64,000 bases of DNA from Breviolum minutum Mf 1.05b.01 (lineage: Eukaryota; Sar; Dinophyceae; Suessiales; Symbiodiniaceae), in NCBI GenBank assembly GCA_000507305.1, contig DF239215.1, forward strand, positions 403,291 through 467,290. Direction: 5' to 3'. The position numbers and the translations under genes are program-made. Below are positions 50,330-58,000 of the stretch, in pieces. The notes under the pieces are model-generated. The model had not been told where the DNA came from. It worked only from the letters and a program-made list of their open reading frames with translations, and did no database searches. Numbering within the stretch: the first letter of the stretch is position 1; each line of letters starts with the position of its first letter.

Positions 50330-50520
50330 AAATGAAATTTGATGAAAATTGATGAAAAATGATGAAATTTGATGAAATTTGATGAAAATTGATGAAATTG
50401 GATGAAATTTGATGAAATGATGTTTTCATCAAATTTCATCAAGTTTCATCAAGTNAATTGATGAAATTGGATGAAATTTGATGAAATGATGTTTTCATCA
50501 AATTTCATCAAGTTTCATTT
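50330..50520. repeat. Palindromic GATGAAATT array around an N
   Basis: Tandem TTGATGAAA units on one side face the inverse TTTCATCAA units, giving a long hairpin. The sequence just left of the N at 50,455 (50,393-50,452) is repeated just right of it (50,460-50,518), so the N may hide a collapsed or wrongly joined repeat. Confidence 0.75.
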
Positions 50521-51589
50521 TTTTTGGATTTTTCTCTCCAGATTTTTCCCACCAGTTTTTTTTTCAAATCTTCTGAATTTATTTTACCACAGGGATTTTT
50601 TTTATCTATTGGTCCTGGATGCCTTTTGTCAAGGCAGCCACCCCTCTACCTTCCAACCAAACAAAATCAAACACCTATATCCCAAGTTCTGGTCACCAAA
50701 AACCATTCTCTTGACAAGTTTTTTTTGGAGGTGATTACCCACAAAGTTTGCCCCTATGCTTTGGGAAGCCTTGAGCTTCTTGAGGTACTACTATTCCCCT
50801 TTGCCTTTTGTCACTGCAGGTCCCACAAACAACACTTCAACCGCTGTTGTTTCCCCCCAGTCCTTTTTCTTTACCCCTACAGCTTTCCACTAAACAAAAA
50901 AACCTTTGGGGGTTCACAAACCCTTGCTTCCCTTCCACTGCTTTGCCACCTTTTTTTTAAGTGACCAGAAAGTCATCTTGTTAGCCTTTTGCCCTTTTTT
51001 GCATGGCAAGCATTTCAAAAAACAAGAGTTGCCAAACACCTACCCTTTTGACAAGGGCCTGGCAGCATTCAACCTGACTGTACAAACAAAAAAAATGAAT
51101 TCAGTGATTGCCAAAGAGCTTCCCTTTTGACAAGGGTGTTCTGCAAACATGACTGTACAAAAAATCCTTTTGTCAAGGATATCTCTGGCACCTACCCTTT
51201 TGTCAAGGGTCTGGCAGCAATTGTGAACCTGTACAAACAAAAGTCCCTTTGTCAAGGATCTCTCTGGCACCTACCCTTTTGTCAAGGGACTGAGGTGCAG
51301 TCTTTTTGGCTGCACAAGGATTCCTTTTGTCAAGGACTGTACATGCAAATGCCTTTTCTTTTTGTCAAAGAATGGCTCAGAAACCTTTTGTCAAGGTTTT
51401 TTGTTGTTGGCCTATTCTTTTTGTCAAAGAATGGCTCAGAAACCTTTTGTCAAGGTTTCTTGCTGCAGGCCATTTCTTTTTGTCAAAGAGTGGCTCAGAA
51501 ACCTTTTGTCAAGGTTTTTTGCAGCAGGCCAATTCTTTTTGTCAAAGAATGGCTGAGAACCCTTTTGTCAAGGGTTCTGAAGCAGTGGT

Positions 51590-52110
51590 CTTCAATTGCC
51601 ATATTTCTTCAAGAAGGCATCCACTGCTTCATCCAAGTTGGCCCATCCAAACTTGGGGTTCCTGGTGATCTGGTAGACCTCCATGCCAGCATATCTGGCC
51701 TCATCACAGATCTTTCGGTTGTCTTCGAAGATCACCTTGTCCAACCTTGGCACATCCTGACCTTTCCACTCTCTCCTGTCCTTTCACTGACAATCGAGCA
51801 GTGGTCCACCAACCCCTGGGCCTTCAACCTCTCGCACTTGTCCTGCACCCTCTGCCAGATTTCCTTGAATTTCACATGTTCCTTGAATTTCACATGTTCC
51901 TTCCAGTTCAACCATGGAGCGGACCAGAGGTAGCACCTGCATTAGTCCTGCAGCATCAATGGCTTGGTTCTTGGAAACTGTGTCATACCTGCCAAAGTTT
52001 TGCACCAACTCCTTATGCAAGCTCAATTTTGAAAACAGAACTCCAGAGTCGATGTAAGGCTTGGCTAGATGGCGAGCACCACCTTTGCCACTAGCCATAC
52101 CTTTTGTCAA
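51590..52110 (-). pseudogene. Second decayed host-gene copy inside the nested element
   Basis: Minus-strand pieces in order: HLAKPYIDSGVLFSKLSLHK, then in a second frame WKEHVKFKEHVKFKEIWQR, KCERLKAQGLVDHCSIVSER, and in a third KVIFEDNRKICDEARYAG, GMEVYQITRNPKFGWANLD and EAVDAFLKKYGN with a stop. The frame changes near 51,735 and 51,930 point to indels, though an intron cannot be excluded for the first. An 18-bp tandem duplication gives the repeated EHVKFK. The C-terminal part has the look of a small Rossmann-like domain; this is a guess. Confidence 0.5.
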
Positions 52111-52615
52111 GGCCGTGCACTTCCTTTTGACAAGGTTGTTCCTTTTGGCAAGGACCCCCTTTTTGACAAGGTTGTTCCTTTTGGCAAGGACCTCCTTTTG
52201 ACAAGGTTGTTCCTTTTGGCAAGGACCTCCTTTTGACAAGGTTGTTCCTTTTGGCAGGGACCTCCTTTTGACAAGGTTGTTCCTTTTGGCAAGGACCTCC
52301 TTTTGACAAGGATGTTCGAATCCTTTTGTCAAGGATGCTTTGACCCAGTGAACTGCTAAGGAAATTGCTTTCCAACTTGAGCAAAGTGCCACAATTGAAA
52401 CACAGCTGTAATATGCACATGTGATTTTGCTGCAGCAAATCCATACCAAAATCAAAAGGGAAATCAATAGAAAAATCAATTAAGTTCAGCCATGAAAATC
52501 AATAGAAAAATCAAATGTAAAAATCAAAAAGAATTAAAAAAACAATCAATAAAGACCTTATTGATTAAATCAATAAAAACATACAAAATCAATATCAATA
52601 GAAAAAATGATAAGT

Positions 52616-52648
52616 TTATTGATCAGAATCAATACCCGATGCTCAGGG
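52616..52648 (-). repeat. Right terminal inverted repeat of the nested element
   Basis: Exact inverse of 48,189-48,221. Subterminal ATCAATA repeats run from 52,440 to 52,615. Confidence 0.9.
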
Positions 52649-53189
52649 CAATGTTGATGTGTCGCTGTCCTGTCTTTGCTTTGCTGAATAAAAGTCGATA
52701 ATCCAAACACGTGGCCAAAACTGTCCAAAGTGGGTTGCATTTGTAAGGCTCTTCGTTGGAGGGCACTTCATCTTTTGGATCCAATCGCCCATGAATCCGT
52801 TCCCATGCAGCGCCTGGAGTCAGCAACTTCACCCACAAGCTCTTTCGTAGACAATGTCTTAACAGCTCCTGATAGGCGTAGGCAGGTAAAGGTGAAATCA
52901 CCCCAGCTTCCCCCCAACTAGACGCATCTGACGCTGCCAACCACGGGCTGGGTTTAGCTCTGATGTTTGTGACGGCAACCAAAAGAAGGGAAACAACGAT
53001 GAGAAGGCTTTCACGAGTTGTTGGATCAAGAGCAATGATGGTACGTCTGGGTCTGCCTCTGTAACTTTGAAAAATGGGATCCAAAACTGCTAGGAATCTC
53101 CTCCGAAAAAGAAAAAGCGAGATGATAGAACCCACCAAAACTTGTAATAAATCAGCAGTGGCAAAACCTGTCTTTGCGACCTCCAACAA
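52629..53189 (-). CDS. RT C-terminus and N-terminal half of RNase H (interrupted)
   Basis: 186 codons, of which the last few lie in the nested element. LVGSIISLFLFRRRFLAVLD and LLLVAVTNIRA match the segment that follows the RT palm in DIRS-like Pol proteins as I recall them. WLAASDASSWGEAGV carries the first catalytic Asp of RNase H. HINIA is followed by the inserted TIR and a stop. The RT palm with its YxDD box is not here or upstream: the preceding frame ends within 40 nt. The start codon is arbitrary. Confidence 0.7.
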   Translation of the reverse strand: MLEVAKTGFATADLLQVLVGSIISLFLFRRRFLAVLDPIFQSYRGRPRRTIIALDPTTRESLLIVVSLLLVAVTNIRAKPSPWLAASDASSWGEAGVISPLPAYAYQELLRHCLRKSLWVKLLTPGAAWERIHGRLDPKDEVPSNEEPYKCNPLWTVLATCLDYRLLFSKAKTGQRHINIALSIGY

Positions 53190-53784
53190 AATTCCTGCTA
53201 ACTCCTCGGGGCTTCGGCGGCTCTACAACGGGGGCCTGGGACTCCGCAGTCATGAAGGCGTAGTTCTCCTGGGCCACTTCGATGAGGGCGGGTGCATAAC
53301 GAACTAGCTCCTCTCCATCCTTCTCTCCAAACCTCCACGTCGGGACCATCTGACTCACAAAATCTAACCCAGCCTCGACTTTGGGATCGAGGAAACCTGT
53401 CCAAACCTTGATCTGCTCGATGATGTGGGCCTCCTCTGTCCTGGTTCCAATCTGGCATCCGGCTACTGCAACCAGAGCTGGGCGGATTAGGGATCGGGCT
53501 GGTAACTTGCGTTTGGCGGTGTTGCGGTGCCATACGCTCTCGGGGACTGCAACAAGCAGTTTGTTTTCGAGGGTGGCAATGGCAATGACTGCGGTCTCTT
53601 CACCACTTTCAAGGGCAAGGCACCCGTACTGATACTCAAACTCGGGTTCACCGTTTCCAGTGAAGACTACAAAATCGCGAGGGTTAACCCCCTCTTCCAA
53701 GGGCTCTTCTTCAACTTCTCCGCTGAGTGGGAGCCCATCCAACTCAGCGTCTAAGAAACCACTCAATTGAGATGATCTGGCCAT
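53152..53784 (-). CDS. N-terminal part of Pol (third ORF of the retroelement)
   Basis: 210 codons from ATG at 53,784, which overlaps the end of the coiled-coil ORF by 22 nt in another frame. Acidic start (LDAELDGLPLSGEVEEEPLE), then FEYQYGCLALESGEETAVI, RSLIRPALVAVAGCQI and IKVWTGFLDPKVEAGLDF. No catalytic motif. The frame ends at RKDRFCHC, exactly where the RT palm should begin; joining to the next frame requires a one-step shift, so a deletion and frameshift are likely at about 53,190-53,150. Confidence 0.65.
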   Translation of the reverse strand: MARSSQLSGFLDAELDGLPLSGEVEEEPLEEGVNPRDFVVFTGNGEPEFEYQYGCLALESGEETAVIAIATLENKLLVAVPESVWHRNTAKRKLPARSLIRPALVAVAGCQIGTRTEEAHIIEQIKVWTGFLDPKVEAGLDFVSQMVPTWRFGEKDGEELVRYAPALIEVAQENYAFMTAESQAPVVEPPKPRGVSRNFVGGRKDRFCHC

Positions 53785-54395
53785 CCTAGGCCAGCACTCA
53801 CGGTTGCGAGATAAGCCTCTCGCTGCGAGGGAAGTCCTATGAAGACGGAGTCTCCCCAAGTGCCCTTCTTGTAGCACAATTGTTTAACAGGCTGGAACCT
53901 GTTAAATAGCCTTACAGGCCGATCAAACACGTTGCCTTCAAAGTCCCTCACCACGAGGTATACTCTGGAAGCAAGCTGGCGGAGTTGTTCTCGGCCAGAT
54001 GGTCCACGATGCTGGCCGTCGAGCGACCTCCTCAGAAAACCTCCTATCTGCCTTGCAACCTCATCTCTAAAGGCCCAGGTGAGCTCTGTGCTACCTGTCG
54101 GGGTAAGAGTATTGGATGGCAAAGGTGCAGGGGCAGTCACAACTGAGTAGCCTCCTGTGCTACTCTCTCCTCTCTCCTCAACAAGGTCCCGGACTGGTAC
54201 CTCCTCAAGGCTCTCTTCCTCTGCTGCGCTGCGGGCAGTCACACTTGAAACCTCACTCACCAGGTCTCCCAACTCACTCAACTGGTCGCCTTGTTCGTCG
54301 ACCCTCAATGTGAGCCGCCTCAGCTCACTCCTCAGCTCTCGCACCTCAGCCTCAAGTCGTTCCTCTCTGGTTGGAACGCGGTTTCTGGGGTTCAT
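53763..54395 (-). CDS. Gag-like coiled-coil protein (second ORF of the retroelement)
   Basis: 210 codons. ATG at 54,395 overlaps the stop of the preceding ORF in the four bases ATGA, a classic termination-reinitiation arrangement. Residues 10-50 (EERLEAEVRELRSELRRL, then a further heptad stretch) form a coiled coil; the C-terminal half has VYLVVRDFEGNVFDRPVRLF. No zinc knuckle. Probably the nucleocapsid-type protein, by position; not confirmed. Confidence 0.65.
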   Translation of the reverse strand: MNPRNRVPTREERLEAEVRELRSELRRLTLRVDEQGDQLSELGDLVSEVSSVTARSAAEEESLEEVPVRDLVEERGESSTGGYSVVTAPAPLPSNTLTPTGSTELTWAFRDEVARQIGGFLRRSLDGQHRGPSGREQLRQLASRVYLVVRDFEGNVFDRPVRLFNRFQPVKQLCYKKGTWGDSVFIGLPSQREAYLATVSAGLGWPDHLN

Positions 54396-54700
54396 GCAAG
54401 AACCTTATGGAGGGATCTGGGAGCTGGGTCGTAGAAGGCCTGTCTCAAGACAAACCTCCGCCACTTTTGCCTCACTAACCAAGCCACGTCCAAAAGTGGT
54501 CCTAAGAAGAGGCCAGTTCCAATCCCCAGCAAAAAGACCACCCAAGGGAAGGCCTCAAAGTCGAAGTTGGAGGGGCAAACACAATCCAAAGTGGAAACCA
54601 AGCTTTCCAGGGGGGCTTCTGACTGGAAACCTTTAAGGAGAGCTAAGGCTACTGACGCTGCTATCCCCGAAGCTGAACCAACCGCCACTGGACGATCCAT
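54392..54700 (-). CDS. Small membrane protein (first ORF of the retroelement)
   Basis: 102 codons, starting only 17 nt inside repeat A1. Two hydrophobic segments: residues 5-23 (AVGSASGIAASVALALLKG) and 51-76 (FPWVVFLLGIGTGLFLGPLL and following). A basic stretch RQKWRRF follows the second. No family recognised. A membrane ORF ahead of Gag is unusual for retrotransposons in general. Confidence 0.6.
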   Translation of the reverse strand: MDRPVAVGSASGIAASVALALLKGFQSEAPLESLVSTLDCVCPSNFDFEAFPWVVFLLGIGTGLFLGPLLDVAWLVRQKWRRFVLRQAFYDPAPRSLHKVLA

Positions 54701-54717
54701 ACAAGGGGGGCTTGATC

Positions 54718-54759
54718 AAGAGCAGCTCAGGTAGCTCACTCATAAAAACATGCGAACAT
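54718..54759 (-). repeat. 5' split direct repeat A1 of the retroelement
   Basis: 42 bp identical to 45,418-45,459 and 45,230-45,271, ending GCGAACAT in plus orientation. Beyond it lies unrelated TTTGTTGTATATG. Confidence 0.85.
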
Positions 54760-54849
54760 TTTGTTGTATATGTATCTATCATTACGTGCTACCCACTATG
54801 TCTCGGTTTCCTAGTGACTTGCCTGCCATAGAATTTTGAATCTATGTGG

Positions 54850-55090
54850 ATGGATCCATCCAGAAGACGATGTTTTTTTGCAGCTGAGAATCATCTTGTT
54901 GATAATACATGTCCGCCAACTCGTACTTCATCCAGTCCAAGTACCTGTCATGCTTGCTAAAAGAGTCACAACGTCTGAGAAACATCTTTGAGGACATGTG
55001 GAAACAGCGGCTCAAGAGTCTTTTCATCCGTCCATGTTTCAACCTACTCAGGCGATTTACGCAAAGGGATGGTTGATTGAACTGCTGAAG
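54850..55090 (-). CDS. Coding block of an unidentified gene next to the retroelement (approximate ends)
   Basis: About 80 codons: VNRLSRLKHGRMKRLLSRC, FLRRCDSFSKHDRYLDWMKY and ELADMYYQQDDSQLQKNIVF. Basic, helical. It ends about 90 bp from repeat A1, so the retroelement probably entered the following intron or 3' flank. Not recognised. Confidence 0.6.
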
Positions 55091-55589
55091 GCGAGCCGGG
55101 GGCAGGAATTTCAAAATTACCGACTATAAAAACGAGGAACCATAGGAAATGTCAATGCCCACCCATTCTCAGCTCTGAGCTGCTTTACTCTCAGCTTCTC
55201 TTACTCTTAGCTTCTCTAGTCTCATCTACTCTCAGCTACACTACTCTGAGCTACTCTGTTCTGAGCTACTCTATTCTCAGCTACTTTATTGTCTGGGTAA
55301 CCAAAAGTTTGTATATGGAAAGCCTTCCAACTAAACTTCCGTTGATCAGTTGTCACCACTTTAGCAACCTTCTAACACTTCCCTTCCGCCGAGGAACTCT
55401 GCTTTCACCAATTGAGCATTGGTGAAGTTCACCTGCAAAATCTCAAATCCTCTGTGGGGGCCTGCGTAAAAAGGCTCAAAGGATCTTGGCCACATACTAT
55501 CGGATTTGCTTTTGTTGAACATGATCTCTCACCAATCTTCATTTTGCCTCAAAATCAAGACATCTTGGGATTGTTTTTCATGTTTTACG

Positions 55590-55690
55590 CTTAAAGAACT
55601 CCTGCACCACTTGGTATAGGGTTCTTTATCCCACCCTTTTGATAGGCTTTTTTAATACATCTCAGGTGGTGGGACCTCCAAAAATCCACC
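55590..55690. mobile_element. Possible degenerate MITE family A copy
   Basis: CTCCTGCACCACTTGGTATAG at the left and ATCTCAGGTGGTGGGACC at the right resemble the inner halves of the family A ends; the tips are not preserved. Confidence 0.3.
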
Positions 55691-55916
55691 AAAAATCCGT
55701 TGCCTCTTTGGCCGCCATTTCCAAATGTTCTCCCAAAGTCCTGGACCGAAAACAAAACGGCAATTTTTTTGAACAAAAAAACAAACCAGGTGGTTTCTAC
55801 CAAATATATAAGTTCATATATATATATATATATATGGTACCCTAAACTAGAATAAATAAATATTATATATATATATATATATTACGCACATATATACTAC
55901 CTATAAATACATATAA

Positions 55917-56148
55917 ATTCTTTCAAGGTCGATGTAAATCCTACAAAAACGGAAAGAACACCAAACAAAAACCAATGCCAAACAGAAAGGCCCTCTAAAA
56001 ACCGCTGCTTTACCCGCTGCTTTCTTTCGAAGAATTGTTCCCCTCCACACCTGGCGAAGCCCTTCTCACTTCGGATCGAGGATAATTTGCGATTTTTGAT
56101 CCTTGGTTCGACATTGGATTTCCAAAAACATCCCTTTTTTTTTCCCAT
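55917..56148 (-). CDS. Possible coding block with a hydrophobic segment (approximate)
   Basis: Minus strand reads NRKLSSIRSEKGFARCGGEQ, then WHWFLFGVLSVFVGFTSTL, a plausible membrane helix. A second frame is also open. Not recognised. Confidence 0.3.
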
Positions 56149-56609
56149 GCCGAAAATGCATGGTACATCCAGCCAAGGTACATGACATTGGCATAGGATT
56201 GGTTCTTGACGACCTTAGGTCCGAGCTTAGAGGCTGACTTTGATGTACTTTGTCCGGATTGAGGCAGATAGGTAGATCAATAAAAACATAGGAATTCCTC
56301 TAGTATAATCATTGAATGCACTTCGCACTTCGCCCATGTCTACTTATATCTTTGCAAAAAAAGGCAGCTACAACAACACAGTGACACCACCTTTGCAAGG
56401 ATTTTCTCGGCAATGTGCCATGATTGGCCAAAGTTTCATCTAGCATCCCATGGTAGTCAACCACAGAACCCGTCCGAAAAAACCAGCGTCAACCATGCAC
56501 ACATGCTTTGGGAAACCCAATTCCACACCAAAATGATTTATGGTCCCAACCATTAAAGCCTAAAAGCTCAGATCGACATGGGGTTTTCAAATTGTTCAAT
56601 GGCTTTAAA

Positions 56610-56700
56610 ACCTATCGGGCCAGCATTGTGCAAAACACGGCGTTCGAAAGTCCCAGAAACCACGTATTGGAAGGTCCTGAGTGGGCCTGTCATATCCTGC
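56610..56700 (-). CDS. Exon of an unidentified gene (approximate ends)
   Basis: Reads LRTFQYVVSGTFERRVLHN, then AGPIG, leaving at ATAG|GTTTTA. Not recognised. Confidence 0.5.
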
Positions 56701-56796
56701 GAATGGATGGCTGCATCAAGAGAGGCCAGAAATTTGAGATCCATTCAGTGGAAATATGTGCCTCTGCAAAGCAATTCTTTTCATGGTTGTTTACAA

Positions 56797-56885
56797 GTGG
56801 GATGGAAAGGTATGGAAGGGTAGCCTTTCCAAATCCATCTTTCAACCAACCATTCTGGACCATTCTTCCAACAAATTGCCGCAAT
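56797..56885 (-). CDS. Exon of an unidentified gene (5' end approximate)
   Basis: Reads RQFVGRMVQNGWLKDGFGK, then TLPYLSIPL, leaving at CACTT|GTAAAC. Probably the exon before 56,700-56,610. Not recognised. Confidence 0.5.
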
Positions 56886-57356
56886 CACACGGAAAGGCTC
56901 AGTGCCGGAATGTAAGATCTGTCCATGTGTCTGCCGGGAAGTTTCAATGAACTTTCAAACTTTGGAGTTCTTTATGCATGGATGCATCATCTAAAATGGG
57001 ATGAACATAGATAGCAACACTCCCATGTGTTGCTTTACATGGTCTGTCTATTCTCATTAATTAACTATGCTTCGTTTTGGGAGTTGTGCCAACAAATTCT
57101 ATGAACCTTTTCATGTTCAAATGTCAACTTCGACCGAAGCGGATCTTCCCTCAACCAGCGTTCCGATTTTTTGGTTATGATCACCCTTGACAGTGGCTAG
57201 CTGAAAAACTGTGCCACTTCAGACATTTTTGTTGGCATTGATTGTGTGACGCCAATTTCCAAAAACATGAACTCAAAGTTCTTCCAATATATCACTTTCG
57301 AATGCGTGCAAATCCTATATCAGTGTCCCACAGAAAGATATGCCCTTACCACTTAC

Positions 57357-57448
57357 CCTCCATTTACTTCGCCATACTTCAACGGATTGAAGTCTCGTAT
57401 TCGCGCCTCCCATTTAAGTCTGTTTGCCAGGGATGCCAGCAGAAGCCA
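57357..57448 (-). CDS. Exon of an unidentified gene
   Basis: 92 nt between TGAGCAG| and GGAGG|GTAAGT. Reads WLLLASLANRLKWEARIRDF, then NPLKYGEVNG. Strong splice signals. Not recognised. Confidence 0.6.
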
Positions 57449-57917
57449 CTGCTCAAAGACGGGTGAGAAAAGTTGATACGTCCTCGTGAAACACGGCAAA
57501 CATGGATGGCTGCAGCTTACCCTACAAAAAATGGGCCATCCTGAGTTCAACAAATGGTGGCATCCATGAGTTGTTTAAAGGTGGATAAAACAAAAACTTT
57601 TGGCGACTTTTTAAGGGCCCTCAAAAGGTGGAAAATTTCTGACCAAAGAATTTCAAACAACGTCTCAGCTATACCTTTGCTAATAACTTACTCCAATCAC
57701 ATGTTGAGTGGATCATTTCCCAATTGAATGTTCCTTCATGAAAACCACTCAAGTGAGTAGAAAATGGGCGGAAGGCCTCATGTAAAGGTGTCAAAATCCT
57801 GTCATTTTGCAGGGTACCGAAACGATCACAAAATATCCCTTGAAACTTCCGTGTGTTTTTTTTGGTATTTCTTGCTTCCAATAACACCAACCCTCCAGGG
57901 TTTGCTGAGAATCCCTA

Positions 57918-58000
57918 CTCTGTCACGTAACAGTCTTCGTGGACCTTGCTATCCAACTCCGTTGAGTCCTGTAACACCACCCTCAAGATGTCGTGTTTCG
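57918..58000 (-). CDS. Exon of an unidentified gene (approximate ends)
   Basis: After CTTGAG| reads VVLQDSTELDSKVHEDCYVT. Not recognised. Confidence 0.5.

Larger units (their letters stand above)
48510..52335. repeat. Family of 15-21-bp hairpins with fixed loop and covarying stems
   Basis: More than 50 copies of stem-loop-stem units whose 5-base loop is TTGTC (or TTGAC, TTGCC, TTGGC) and whose stems end TT/AA but otherwise differ, both arms changing together. Examples: 48,514-48,530 GTCCTT/AAGGAC; 48,567-48,583 ACCCTT/AAGGGT; 48,586-48,600 TCTTT/AAAGA; 48,604-48,620 ACTCTT/AAGAGT; 49,825-49,841 TACCTT/AAGGTA; 49,940-49,954 GCCTT/AAGGC; 51,414-51,432 ATTCTTT/AAAGAAT; 51,439-51,459 GAAACCTT/AAGGTTTC; 51,557-51,577 GAACCCTT/AAGGGTTC. 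They occur in coding remnants (where they read LTKG, LSKG, CQKE) and in non-coding DNA. Confidence 0.85.
48189..52648. mobile_element. 4,460-bp non-autonomous DNA element with 33-bp perfect TIRs, inserted in RNase H
   Basis: Both ends carry the same 33 bp in inverted orientation, beginning CCCTGAGCATCGGGTATTGA. Subterminal 150-250 bp on each side are full of ATCAATA/TCAATAGAAAAATC repeats. The flanking dinucleotide CA is present on both sides (48,187-48,188 and 52,649-52,650), a 2-bp target duplication. Removing the insert and one CA restores an open RNase H frame across the site (HINI joined to GELRGAL). No transposase is visible. Cargo: a decayed LTKG-repeat gene (49,951-49,002), a decayed gene at 52,110-51,590, a palindromic GATGAAATT array, and more than 50 small hairpins. 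Confidence 0.85.
45010..54759 (-). mobile_element. Defective tyrosine-recombinase retrotransposon (DIRS/Ngaro type) with a nested TIR element
   Basis: Read on the minus strand (5' end at 54,759). A 42-bp repeat 'A' at the 5' end (54,718-54,759) recurs twice near the 3' end (45,418-45,459 and 45,230-45,271), alternating there with a roughly 190-bp repeat 'B' (45,459-45,649; truncated 45,271-45,372; 45,010-45,200). A1-genes-B1-A2-B2 is the split-direct-repeat layout of Ngaro/PAT-like elements. Gene order is membrane ORF, coiled-coil ORF, Pol N-terminus, RT C-terminus/RNase H, methyltransferase, tyrosine recombinase. No integrase, aspartic protease or RT palm is visible. No target duplication is evident, as expected for recombinase insertion. 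It is flanked on the left by (TA)n DNA. The copy is inactive: RT core absent, RNase H interrupted, methyltransferase and recombinase in different frames. Confidence 0.8.

Noticed and set aside
51127-51933. 268-codon plus-strand open frame with repeated FVKG/FCQG
   Set aside because: Shadow of the hairpin units, whose palindromes keep several frames open at once.
56508-56915. 135-codon plus-strand open frame
   Set aside because: Two minus-strand exons with proper donors (GTAAAC and GTTTTA) lie beneath it.
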